DNA of 64,000 nucleotides, taken from contig JAFEKX020000001.1 in assembly GCA_016893485.2 (NCBI GenBank), positions 6,093,501-6,157,500 on the forward strand, read 5' to 3'. The stretch is from Streptomyces sp. P3. Lineage in GTDB: Bacteria; Actinomycetota; Actinomycetes; Streptomycetales; Streptomycetaceae. The position numbers were made by a program, and so were the translations under genes. Below the pieces are notes generated by a model. That model did no database searches, was not told the DNA's origin, and worked only from the letters and a program-made list of their open reading frames with translations. This document shows positions 1 through 9,751 of this stretch, piece after piece (the first letter of the stretch is position 1; every line of letters begins with the position of its first letter).

Positions 1-83
1 CGGAGAGCACCGTAGGAAACGGCGCGGACAGCACCGTAGAGAACGCGGACGACACCGCCGCCCCGGAGGACGAGGCCCGATGA
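1..83 (+). CDS. C-terminal tail of a nucleoside ABC transporter ATPase (partial)
   Basis: The frame from base 3 is open to TGA at 81-83 and reads as an acidic tail rich in Glu, Asp, Ala and Thr. The start of the next gene overlaps the stop as ATGA, the usual sign of translational coupling in an operon. Two sugar/nucleoside permease genes follow, so the most likely identity is the ATP-binding subunit of the same importer. No motif of the ATPase itself is inside the window, so the call rests on position and on the operon type known from Streptomyces. Confidence 0.55.
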   Translation, partial: ESTVGNGADSTVENADDTAAPEDEAR

Positions 84-1206
84 AGAAGTTCGACAAGGAG
101 CGTGTGCTCCTCGCCGTGGCCGGACCGGTCATGGCGCTTGTCGCGGCGATCCTGCTGACCTCGGTCGTGCTGCTCGCCTCGGGCAAGAACCCGATCGAGC
201 CGTACCACCTGATGCTCCAGCAGATCGGGTACTCGGACGTCCAGGTCCTGATCGTCAACCAGGCGTCGATGTACTACATCGCCGCCCTGGCGGTCGCCCT
301 CGGCTTCCGGATGAACCTGTTCAACATCGGCGTCGACGGCCAGTACCGCCTCGGCGCCGTGATGACCGCGGTCGTCGGCGCGCACGTAGGACTGCCGGCC
401 GTCCTCCAGGTGCCGCTGCTGCTCCTGGTCGCCGTCCTCACCGGCGCGTTCTGGGCCGGGATCGCGGGTGTCCTCAAGGTCACCCGCGGGGTCAGCGAGG
501 TCGTCGCGACGATCATGCTCAACGCGATCGCCACCAGCCTGATCCTCTACCTCACGCAGACCAACACGTGGGGCGTGCAGGTCGGCAACAACATGACGAC
601 CGGCATCATGAAGAAGTCCGGCTGGATCCCGGGCATCGACCTGGGCTCGGACGTCGGCGAGATCTACGGCCTGGTCTTCCTCGCCGTGATCATGGGCGTC
701 CTGTACTGGCTCGTCCTCAACCGCACCCGCTTCGGCTTCGACCTGCGCGCCACCGGCGAGTCCGAGTCGGCCGCCGCGGCCTCCGGCGTCGACGCCAAGC
801 GCATGACGCTCACCGCGATGCTGATCTCCGGCGCTGTCGCGGGCCTCGCCGGTCTGCCGCTGCTGCTCGGCGACAGCCACACCTACAGCCTCACCTTCCC
901 CGAGGGCCTCGGCTTCACCGCGATCGGCATCGCCCTGCTCGGCCGCAACAACCCGGGCGGTATCGCACTCGCCGCCCTCCTGTGGGCCTTCCTCGACAAG
1001 GCGTCCCCGCCCTGGACTACGCGACCCCGGTGGCGTACCAGAAGGAGATCGCCACGATCATGCAGGGCCTGATCGTCTTCGCGGTCGTCATCTCGTACGA
1101 GGTCGTCCGCACCTGGGGCCTGCGCCGCCAGCAGAAGCGCGTCGGTGAGGAACTCGCCGCTGCCGCCCGGAACAACTCCGAGAAGAAGGAGGTGGCGGCC
1201 CGATGA
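80..1206 (+). CDS. Nucleoside/sugar ABC transporter permease 1 (frameshifted)
   Basis: Integral membrane permease of the branched-chain-permease type used by BMP-dependent nucleoside importers. Hydrophobic segments begin near residue 10 and recur through the protein. The stretch GFRMNLFNIGVDGQYRLGA near residue 75 is the conserved loop of this family. The frame breaks near 1008, where one G seems lost (CCCCGCCC for CCCCGGCCC). The second frame carries the ending, with DYATPVAYQKEIATIMQG and a last membrane helix before a charged tail. The stop overlaps the next start as ATGA. It should pair with the following permease and the upstream ATPase, with the solute-binding lipoprotein outside the window. 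Confidence 0.85.
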
Positions 1207-2462
1207 GTACCGCGACCATCGCCAAGCCGCAGGCGCAGCAGCCCGGCAAGGGCGGCCGCCGTTTCTCGCTCCCCGTGCTCCTGCTGATCATCGCGGGCGC
1301 CCTGATCCTCACCTCGCTGGTCCGCGTCATCACCGGCGCCGACGGCATCACCTCCACCGGCCAGATGTCCACGGCCCTCCGGGCCGCCGTGCCGATCGGC
1401 CTCGCCGGTCTCGGCGGTCTGTGGGCCGAGCGCGCGGGCGTCGTCAACATCGGCCTCGAGGGCATGATGATCCTCGGCACCTGGTTCGGCGCCTGGGCCG
1501 GCTACCAGTGGGGCCCGTGGGTCGGCATCGTCTTCGGCATCATCGGCGGCTGCCTCGGCGCGCTGCTGCACGCCATCGCCACGGTGACGTTCAACGTCAA
1601 CCACATCGTCTCCGGTGTCGCCATCAACATCCTGGCGCTCGGCACCACCCGCTATCTGTCGAAGTTCACCTTCGCCAACACCGAGCAGGGCTCCGCCAAG
1701 CAGTCCCCGCCGATCGACTCGCTGGGCACCTTCGACATCCCTGGCCTCTCCACCTGGCTGGACAAGCTCAACGAGAAGCACTGGTTCCTGATCTCGGACC
1801 TCGGGGCCTGATCGGCGGTCTGTTCACCGACCCTCCCCGCTCACCGTCATCGCGGTGGCCCTCGTCCCGGCCACCTGGTGGATCCTGTGGCGCACGGCCT
1901 TCGGCCTCCGCCTCCGCTCCTGCGGCGAGAACCCGGTGGCCGCCGAGTCCCTCGGCGTCAACGTCTACAAGTACAAGTACATCGCCGTGATCATCTCCGG
2001 CGGCTTCGCCGGCCTCGGCGGCGCCTTCCTGTCGATCGTCGCGTCCAACGTCTACCTCGACGGCCAGACCGGCGGCCGCGGCTACATCGGCCTCGCCTCG
2101 ATGATCTTCGGCAACTGGATGCCGGGTGGACTCGCCCTCGGCGCGGGCCTGTTCGGCTACACCGACAGCCTCAACCTGCGCGGCGGCTCCACCAACGTGC
2201 ACGCCCTGATCCTGCTGCTCGGCTTCCTGCTGGTGGCCGGCTGCGCGTACATGATCTGGAAGAAGCGCTACGTCCCGGCCGTCGTCACCGCCGTCGTCGC
2301 GGCCCTGATGTTCGTCTGGTACGCCACCACCGACGACGTCCCGACCCAGCTGGTCGGCGCCAGCCCTACATCGTCACCCTGCTGGTGCTCTCGCTCTCCG
2401 CGCAGCACCTGCGGATGCCGAAGGCGGACGGCCTGCCGTACCGGAAGGGGCAGGGCAAGTGA
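1203..2462 (+). CDS. Nucleoside/sugar ABC transporter permease 2 (frameshifted)
   Basis: Second membrane subunit of the importer, of the same family as the preceding gene. It has ERAGVVNIGLEGMMILG near residue 80, and later CGENPVAAESLGVNVYKYK followed by several hydrophobic helices. Three single-base losses are needed to join the frames, near 1805, 1833 and 2363; joined, the protein is about 420 residues, normal for the family. It ends with a basic tail. Its stop overlaps the GTG start of cytidine deaminase, so uptake and deamination are translationally linked. This supports nucleosides as the cargo. Confidence 0.85.
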
Positions 2463-2869
2463 CCTCGCCCGCCGCCGAGTCGACCGTGGACTGGGACGAA
2501 CTGCGCGCCGAGGCGCGGGAGGCGATGTCCCACGCGTACGCGCCGTACTCGGGCTATCCCGTAGGGGTCGCCGCCCGCGTCGACGACGGCCGTACGGTCT
2601 CCGGCTGCAACGTGGAGAACGCGTCCTACGGCCTCGGCCTCTGCGCCGAGTGCGGGCTGGTCTCCGACCTCCAGCGCACCGGCGGCGGCCGGCTGACGCA
2701 CTTCACCTGCGTCGACGGCAAGGGCGACATCCTCGTCCCGTGCGGGCGCTGCCGCCAACTGCTGTACGAGTTCGGCGGCCCCGCCCTGCTGGTGGAGACA
2801 CCGGCGGGCATCCTGCCGCTCTCGGAGATGCTCCCGCAGGCCTTCGGGCCGGACCATCTCACCAGGTAA
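2459..2869 (+). CDS. cdd: Cytidine deaminase
   Basis: Deaminates cytidine and deoxycytidine to uridine and deoxyuridine in pyrimidine salvage. The 136-residue protein has normal length. NVENASY is at 51-57, the zinc ligand Cys62 is followed by the proton-shuttle Glu64, and PCGRC at 94-98 supplies the two other zinc cysteines. This three-cysteine pattern fits the small tetrameric enzymes. The GTG start overlaps the stop of permease 2, placing it in the nucleoside-uptake operon. A strong hairpin lies between it and deoA. The frame is intact. Confidence 0.95.
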   Translation: MTSPAAESTVDWDELRAEAREAMSHAYAPYSGYPVGVAARVDDGRTVSGCNVENASYGLGLCAECGLVSDLQRTGGGRLTHFTCVDGKGDILVPCGRCRQLLYEFGGPALLVETPAGILPLSEMLPQAFGPDHLTR

Positions 2870-2874
2870 CTCCC

Positions 2875-2919
2875 GTGCGGCCCCGCTGAGTTGGGTTCTG
2901 TCCCGCAGCGGGGCCGCAC
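2875..2919 (+). terminator. Hairpin between cdd and deoA
   Basis: A 14-bp perfect stem, 2875-2888 pairing with 2906-2919, with a 17-base loop. It starts six bases after the cdd stop and lies upstream of the deoA ribosome binding site. There is no clean T tract. It could be a partial terminator that lowers deoA expression, or an mRNA-stabilising structure. Confidence 0.6.
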
Positions 2920-2950
2920 CTTTCCGAACGTCCGGAAGGAAAGCCAAGCC

Positions 2951-4241
<1,291 letters not shown>

Positions 4242-4283
4242 GCGGTAGTCGGTACTTGGTAGTCGGTAGTTGGTGACGGGGAG

Positions 4284-4311
4284 GGGGCTGGGACTTTAGG
4301 GTCCCGGCCCC
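4284..4311 (+). terminator. Terminator after deoA
   Basis: GGGGCTGGGAC at 4284-4294 pairs with GTCCCGGCCCC at 4301-4311 (one G-T pair) around a six-base loop, followed by TTTCG. It sits 43 bases after the deoA stop. The rest of the 4242-4571 gap holds short TAGTCGGTAGT direct repeats and a copy of the dispersed repeat. Confidence 0.6.
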
Positions 4312-4450
4312 TTTCGCGTTGCCTGGGGGAGGAGGAGCGGGCGGGGGCTTGCAAGTGCCGTTTCTCGGGGGCGGATCTTGCGGTTCGCGCCCGCTGACGG
4401 TTTTTCGGGAGCTGGGCCGGCCCTTTCGGCGCTGGTGACGGACGGCATTC

Positions 4451-4480
4451 AGGGGCGCGGGGAACTGCGCGACCAGCCCC
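4451..4480 (+). repeat. Dispersed GC-rich repeat, copy 1
   Basis: AGGGGCGCGGGGAACTGCGC followed by GACCAGCCCC. GGGGC and GCCCC can pair at the ends and CGCG with CGCG inside. The similarity to other copies continues into the flank as GACGCACCCGC. It lies between the deoA terminator and the STAS gene. Confidence 0.85.
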
Positions 4481-4571
4481 GACGCACCCGCGGACGAACA
4501 ACAACCGCCCCTACCCGAGCAACGCCGCGACGGACGACAACACCGGCAGCGAACCTGAGCGGGCGCCCCCG

Positions 4572-4961
4572 ATGAGTTACGCCCGCCCACCCGGTCTACC
4601 GATCGTGGACGCCAAGACACCCGCTGTACTCGTGCCGGCCCGCCCCGTCACCCCCGACGAGGTGGCGGAGCTGTGCGCCGAGGTACGGGCACTGCTGGAG
4701 ACGACGGCCGGTGCCGGAGTGGTCCTGGTCGAGATCGTCGGGCCCGGACCACCGGGGCTCGGCGCCGTCGACCTCCTGGCCCGCCTGCAGCTGACCGCCC
4801 GCCGGTCCGGAGGGCGGATACGGCTGCGCTCACCCGCCCCCGCGCTACGCGCCCTCCTCGATCTCGTCGGACTCCGCTTCGAGGTGGAGGGGCAGGTCGA
4901 ACAGCGGGAACCAGCGCTTGGTGTCCAGGAAGAAGTGGAACCCGGTGAGCCCGCCGTCTGA
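4572..4961 (+). CDS. STAS-domain protein, anti-sigma antagonist-like
   Basis: A 129-residue protein with an intact frame. The middle (residues 20-95) has the alternating strand-helix pattern of a STAS domain: VVLVEIVG strand, a PPGLGAVDLLARLQL turn and helix, and a final strand before an acidic tail. The serine usually phosphorylated in SpoIIAA-type antagonists is not evident near the GLGAVD turn, so phosphoswitching is doubtful. The last 117 bases overlap, tail to tail, the 3' end of the ECF sigma gene on the other strand. The acidic tail (EEVEPGEPAV) is coded by this overlap. Partner unknown. Confidence 0.7.
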   Translation: MSYARPPGLPIVDAKTPAVLVPARPVTPDEVAELCAEVRALLETTAGAGVVLVEIVGPGPPGLGAVDLLARLQLTARRSGGRIRLRSPAPALRALLDLVGLRFEVEGQVEQREPALGVQEEVEPGEPAV

Positions 4962-5861
4962 GATCTCCAGGACCTGGACCGCCCAGGGGGTGAAGCCGCC
5001 CGTCTCCGGGTCCGGCTTGTACTGGGCGAAGCCCGGCAGTCCGTTCACCTGGACCGGGATCAGGCGGGAGCCCTCGCAGGCGGAACCGAGCGTCGTCATG
5101 AAGCCGGTGATGTCGTCGTGGCCGGTCAGCCACAGGTCGAACGGCGGCATCGTCATGATGGCGTCCTCGTGCAGCAGCGCGGTGAGGGCTGCCATGTCGT
5201 AGCCCTCGAAGGCCGCGACGTAGCGCTCGAGGAGCTTGCGCTGCTCCTCGTCGAGCGGGTCGGACACGGCGGCGTCGGCCGCCTCTCGTCCCGCTCGGCG
5301 AGGGTCGCGCGGGCCCGCTGCAACGCGCTGTTCACCGACGCGACGGAGGTGTCGAGCAGTTCGGCGACCTCGTTGGCCCGCCAGGCGAGGACCTCGCGGA
5401 GGATCAGCACCGCCCGTTGTTTCGGCGGCAGTTGCTGCAGGGCCGCCATGAACGCGAGCCGTACCGACTCCTTGGCCACGGCCGCCTCCGCTGGGTCTGC
5501 GACGGTCGGCAGCACGCGCGCGTCCGGCATCGGCTCCAGCCAGGTGTGGTCAGGGCGGGGGACAGCGCGGCCTGCGCGAGGGGGTGGAGTCGCTGAGGTC
5601 CACCGGGCGGGCCCGCTTGTTGCCCGCGGACAGCATGTCCAGGCAGACGTTCGTCGCGATCCGGTACAGCCAGGAACGCAGGCTTGACCTGCCCTCGAAC
5701 TTCTCGTAGTTCCGCCAGGCGCGGACCATGGTGTCCTGTACCGCGTCCTCGGCCTCGAAGGAGGAGCCGAGCATTCGGTAGCAGTAACCGGTCAGCTCGA
5801 CGCGGTGCTTCTCCAGCCTGACGTCGAGGTCGTCCGTCGTAGTCACAACGCTGTCACTCAT
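4845..5861 (-). CDS. ECF sigma factor with SnoaL-like C-terminal domain (frameshifted)
   Basis: Extracytoplasmic-function sigma factor. The start at 5861 (MSDSVVTTTDD) is preceded by a purine-rich site. Region 2 is seen as LTGYCYRMLGSSFEAEDAVQD and RSWLYRIATNVCLD. Region 4 has LQQLPPKQRAVLILREVL with ANEVAELLDTSVASVNSALQ. The last about 130 residues form a SnoaL-like domain (LLHEDAIMTMPPFDLW, HDDITGFM), known in several ECF groups as a built-in regulatory module replacing an anti-sigma factor. Breaks lie near 5580, 5550 and 5275. The upstream region holds the tandem repeats at 6079-6534. Confidence 0.85.
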
Positions 5862-5984
5862 GGTCTCGCCCACCCACCCCTGTGGCCGTTCTTCCCTTAC
5901 CCCGCAACGTAGCGCAGCCCACTGACAATGGCGCGAGGAGTGAACGAACGTGCAGGTCAGGTCGGTTGTGAGGCGCAGGGTGTC

Positions 5985-6065
5985 GATGGGGAGGCAGCCG
6001 GGGCTCCGCCCCCAGACCCCCGATCGGCCTCGAAAGGGCCTCGTCCTCAAACGCCGGACGGGCTG
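5985..6065 (+). repeat. Likely dispersed intergenic sequence
   Basis: The segment GGGGCTCCGCCCCC followed by a purine/pyrimidine stretch and CTCGTCCTCAAACGCCGGAC resembles a sequence I recognise as recurring between genes in many Streptomyces genomes. Only one copy is in this window, so this is recall rather than an observation here. It lies in the gap 5862-6546 upstream of the ECF sigma gene. Confidence 0.4.
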
Positions 6066-6078
6066 AGTGGGCGCGGCC

Positions 6079-6282
6079 TGTACGGGGTGGCCGACCGGCG
6101 TTGGGCATGGCGGCCTGTACAGGCCGACCGACCGGCGCCGAATGCCGCACGGCCTGCACCGAGCACCCGCCCGGCCAGCTTGTACTGGGTGGCCGACCGG
6201 CGTTGGGCATGGCGGCCTGTACTGGCCGGCCGACCGGCGCCGAATGCCGCACGGCCTGCACCGAGCACCCGCCCGGCCACCG
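6079..6282 (+). repeat. Tandem repeat, two copies of 102 bp
   Basis: The unit starting TGTACGGGGTGGCCGACCGG at 6079 recurs at 6181 with a few changes; TTGGGCATGG is at 6101 and again at 6203. The unit is divisible by three, so it stays open in several frames, but it lacks the codon pattern of a gene. It contains self-complementary pieces such as CGGCCTGTACAGGCCG near 6111. Confidence 0.9.
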
Positions 6283-6360
6283 GACTCAGGCCACCCGGCC
6301 CTCGACTCAAACCGTCAGACCACCCAGCCCTGAACTCACCGCCACCAGTCCACCCGGCCC

Positions 6361-6534
6361 CGGCCTCAGGCCGCCAGGCCACCCGCCCGCGCAGCCGCAA
6401 CCACACCCCACCCGGCCCCGGTCTCAGGCCGCCAGGCCACCCGCCCGCGCAGCCGCAACCACACCCCACCCGGCCCCGGCCTCAGGCCGCCAGGCCACCC
6501 GCCCGCGCAGCCCGCCACCACACCCCATCCCACT
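6361..6534 (+). repeat. Tandem repeat, about three copies of 58 bp
   Basis: CTCAGGCCGCCAGGCCACC occurs at 6365, 6423 and 6481, a period of 58 bases, with the rest of the unit (CCGCCCGCGCAGCCGCAACC) also kept. The third copy decays near 6512. A more diverged relative may precede it at 6283-6360. The array ends just before the stop codon of the MFS gene. Confidence 0.9.
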
Positions 6535-6546
6535 CCACCCCACCGC

Positions 6547-7815
6547 TCACGCCGCAACCACACCCCGCCGCTCCATCCGAGCCGCCCGTGACCCGAGCAC
6601 GGTGATCGTCACCACCCCGAACACCGCCAGCACTCCGACGCCCACCGTCCCGGCCCAGCCCCCGCGTGGAACGCCATCGCGCCGACCGTGCTGCCGGTGC
6701 TGGAGCCGATGTAGTACGCGGACTGGTAGAGAGCGGAGGCCTGCGCACGCCCCGTCGTGGCCGTCTTGCTGACCGCCGAGGACGCGACCGCGTGGCCCGC
6801 GAAGAAGCCGGCCGTGATGAGGACCAGGCCCAGCAGGACGAGGGGAGCGAGCCGGCGAGGGAGACGAGCAGGCCCGCTGCCGTCGTGCCGCCGGCCAGGT
6901 ACAGCGCGCCCCGTCGGCCCAGCCGGCCCACCAGCCGTCCGGCCGTGGACGCGGACACGGTGCCCACCAGGTACACCAGGAAGATCGAGCCGATGAGCCC
7001 CTGGGGAGCGAGAAGGGGGCCTCGGTGAGGCGGTAGCCGATGACCGTGTAGACGCCGCCGAAGACCGTCATGAAGAGGGCGCCGATCGCGTACAGCCGGC
7101 ACAGCAGCGGGTTCGCGAGGTGGTCGCGGACCGTGTGGGCCAGGACGCGGGGGCGCAGCGAACCCGGTGTGAAGTGCCGAGGCGCGGGGAGCAGGAGCCG
7201 GAAGGCGACCGCGCAGCCGACCGCGATGACGCCGATCACCCCGACCGCGACCCGCCAGCCCCACTCCTGCGCGACCCAGCCGGTGATGACCCGGCCGCTC
7301 ATCCCGCCGACGCTGTTGCCGGCCACGAACAGCCCGATCGCCGTCACCAGCGCCTTCGGCCTGACCTCCTCCGCCAGGTACGCCGTCGCCGAGGCGGGCA
7401 GCCCCGCCAGCGCCGCACCCTGAAGGAACCGCAGCGCCACCAACGCGCCCAGCGACGGCGCGAACGGCACCAACACCCCGATGCCCACCGCGACGACCAA
7501 CGACGCCGTCATGACCGTACGACGTCCAAAGCGCTCGGACAGCGCGCTCATCGGCAGGACGAACAGCGCGAGCCCACCCGTCGCCGCCGCCACCGTCCAG
7601 CTCGCCGCACTCGCCGACACCGCGAAACCGGAGGAGATCAACGGCAGCAGGGCCTGCGTGGAGTAGAGGAGCGCGAAGGTCGCCACGCCCGCGAGGAACA
7701 GCGCGAAGCTCATACGGCGATAGCCGGGACCACCCGGCGTCAGCCGTGAGTCGGAGTCGGGGGCAGGGATGGTGGCGGCCACGATCGTGGCCGCCCCGGT
7801 ATCGGCGGAAGGCAT
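6547..7815 (-). CDS. MFS transporter, drug/arabinose-efflux type (frameshifted)
   Basis: Twelve-helix proton-coupled exporter. The N-terminal half is intact, with the MFS loop motif between helices 2 and 3 seen as SALSERFGRRTV and later the helix pair FVAGNSVGGMSG. The C-terminal half is spread over three frames by losses near 7005, 6850 and 6662, which together restore the starting frame and give about 420 residues. It ends ARMERRGVVAA. A LysR regulator is transcribed divergently from a gap of about 60 bases, so the regulator probably controls this exporter. The substrate cannot be told. Confidence 0.85.
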   Translation of the reverse strand: MPSADTGAATIVAATIPAPDSDSRLTPGGPGYRRMSFALFLAGVATFALLYSTQALLPLISSGFAVSASAASWTVAAATGGLALFVLPMSALSERFGRRTVMTASLVVAVGIGVLVPFAPSLGALVALRFLQGAALAGLPASATAYLAEEVRPKALVTAIGLFVAGNSVGGMSGRVITGWVAQEWGWRVAVGVIGVIAVGCAVAFRLLLPAPRHFTPGSLRPRVLAHTVRDHLANPLLCRLYAIGALFMTVFGGVYTVIGYRLTEAPFSLPRGSSARSSWCTWWAPCPRPRPDGWWAGWADGARCTWPAARRQRACSSPSPARSPRPAGPGPHHGRLLRGPRGRVLGGQQDGHDGACAGLRSLPVRVLHRLQHRQHGRRDGVPRGGWAGTVGVGVLAVFGVVTITVLGSRAARMERRGVVAA

Positions 7816-7878
7816 GGTTCGACGCTACGTACGCGCCCGCTCATCCGTCCAATGCACGGAAACGCCATAATCGTTCCC

Positions 7879-8832
7879 ATGGTGCATCAACAGAGGTCAC
7901 AGGCTCGCCTGTCACCGTCCGGTGACACAGAAGACATCGTCGCGCTGCTCGCGCCCCGCCTCGCGTACTTCGCAGGCGTCGCCCGCACCGAACACGTCAC
8001 CCGGGCCGCGCAGGAGATGCAGGTCCCGCAGTCCACCCTGTCGCGGGCGATGGTCCGCCTCGAACAGGACCTGGGCGTCGACCTGTTCGCCCGCAGAGGC
8101 CGCACGGTCTCCCTCACCCCCGCCGGCCGAACCTTCCTCACCTCCGTCGACCGCGCCCTCGCCGAGATCGAGAAGGCCGCCGACGAGGTCCGCGCCGACG
8201 CCGACCCCACCACCGGCAAGGTCGCCTTCGGTTTCCTCCACACCCTCGGCTCGGAAACCGTCCCCGGCCTCATCCGAGCCTTCCGAGCCGACCATCCCCG
8301 CGTCCGCTTCAGCCTCGTCCAGAACTACGGAGAGGCCATGCTGGAGCGCCTACGCGCAGGCGAACTGGACCTGTGCCTGACCTCCCCGGTCCCGGACGCC
8401 CCGGACCTGGTGGCCCGCCGCCTCGACGAACAGAAACTCCGCCTGGTCGTCCCCGCCGACCACCGCCTGGCGACCCGCAAGCGCATCCGCCTCGCCGAAG
8501 CGGCCGACGAAACCTTCGTAACCCTGGAACCGGGCTACGGCCTCCGCCGCATCACCGACGACGTCTGCAAGGAAGCCGGCTTCAAGCCCCGGGTCGCCTT
8601 CGAAGGGGAGGAGGCGGAGACCCTACGGGGCCTGGTGGCGGCCGGCCTAGGAGTCGCCCTCCTCCCCCACCCGCCGTACCCCGTCCGGGAGTTGCAGAGC
8701 TGACCGTCACAGCCCCAAGGGCAGTAAGGGAGATCGGCGTCGCGTGGCTGGACGGCCACCCGGACACACCCCCCGGTGGCAGCCTTCAAGCAGTTCCTCA
8801 TGTCGAAAAGGGGCAACTTGCTACCCACGTAA
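7879..8832 (+). CDS. LysR-family transcriptional regulator (frameshifted at the end)
   Basis: The winged helix-turn-helix spans residues 15-75 (LAYFAGVARTEHVTRAAQEM, then PQSTLSRAMVRLEQDLGVDL, LFARRGR). A periplasmic-binding-like effector domain follows (GKVAFGFLHTLGSETVPGL). I choose ATG 7879 (MVHQQRSQ) over 7852 because the shorter start keeps the divergent promoter free. Indels near 8668 and in the C run at 8769-8774 disturb the ending; the corrected ending reads through PRPGVAELTV and FKQFLMSKRG to TAA at 8832. Likely role: control of the divergent MFS gene. Confidence 0.85.
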
Positions 8833-8879
8833 GGCCGTCCCACCCAAGGGGCGCCGGGCTGTGTCGATGCAACGACCCC

Positions 8880-9638
8880 TCAACCCCTACGAAGCGACCG
8901 CCCGAACCCGGCAGCCAACGGCATCCTCAAACCCAAGGGCGGCGGAGCCTGAAGCGCGTCCTCGACCGGCCGCGAGAACGCCCGCCCGAACAGCGCCCCC
9001 ATCACGAAGTCCTCAGTCAGGGCATGCACTTCCTGCCGATGCTGATGCAACGCGTGCCCATCGGAATGCACCTCGAACCGACAGATGTCCCGGTTCGCCT
9101 TCTTCGCCCGCGCCGCCAACCGGAACGACAACTCAGGATCGGTCCGCTCGTCGTTCGTGCCGTGCACGACCAACACCCGCCGCCCGGCGAGTTGTTTCAC
9201 CGGTTCGGGTGGCGCCGCGACGTCCTGTTCGGGCAGCCAAGGCGCAAGCGCCACAACGGAGTTCACCGCCTCGTGCCCCGCGCGCGGCGCCGCGCGGGCG
9301 CCCATGTCGATGCCGGTGAGACACGGGCACGTCCCCGTACCGTCGTACGACCTCCTCGACCGCCCAGGTCGCGTCGTGCGCGAGGTACGCCTCGCTGCCG
9401 TTCCAGCCGCGGCAGCGGTAGTGGACGACGTGCGTGGCGAGCCCGTCGGCCTGGCCCGCGCGGGCGAGCCTGCGGCCCAACGTCCGTACGGAGGCTGTCG
9501 CCATCATGGGGAGGGCCTGCGGCTGGAGACCTCCTCGCCGCCGGGGAGCAGCAGCACCACGCCGCTCACCGAGGTCGGTTCGGGGCCGAGCGCTCTCCCC
9601 AGCCGGGCCGTCCTGACCGGCGTCGCTTGCTGTGCCAT
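8880..9638 (-). CDS. Alpha/beta hydrolase with Asp at the nucleophile position (frameshifted)
   Basis: About 250 residues when joined across losses near 9508 and 9325. The start MAQQATPVRTARLG is at 9638. An early strand GVVLLLPGGEE fits the fold. The nucleophile elbow, read from the bases at 9300-9320, is G-I-D-M-G, so aspartate replaces the usual serine. Downstream VVHGTNDERTDP offers the acid and SDGHALHQ the histidine. An Asp-Asp-His set is known from haloalkane dehalogenases and epoxide hydrolases, whereas dienelactone hydrolases use Cys and esterases Ser. The substrate is unknown. It converges on the LysR gene and is divergent from add. Confidence 0.7.
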
Positions 9639-9723
9639 GACAGAACAGTGTCAGAAGTGAGCGTGTACGCCACCCTTCCGCGCGGTCACCGTTACGTATC
9701 GACGGATTCGTACAGCGGGTGAT

Positions 9724-9735
9724 CTACGCGCGTAG
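9724..9735. promoter_or_regulatory. Palindromic operator upstream of add
   Basis: Perfect 12-base palindrome CTACGCGCGTAG, preceded by GGTGAT. It ends 16 bases before the add start codon, so it overlaps the likely ribosome site or transcription start. The same sequence lies before deoC and before purine nucleoside phosphorylase. It appears to be the operator of a shared nucleoside repressor. Confidence 0.75.
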
Positions 9736-9751
9736 GAGTTAGAGTGCGGAA

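Noticed and set aside
1017..1781. Long antisense open frames opposite real genes
   Set aside because: Typical shadows in high-GC DNA: low-complexity Arg/Gly/Ala/Pro translation without domains.
1203..2462. Programmed ribosomal frameshifting
   Set aside because: No slippery heptamer with downstream structure was seen, and many unrelated genes are affected.
6361..6534. 58-bp repeats looked at first like a CRISPR array
   Set aside because: The units are contiguous with no unique spacers, and no cas gene is present.
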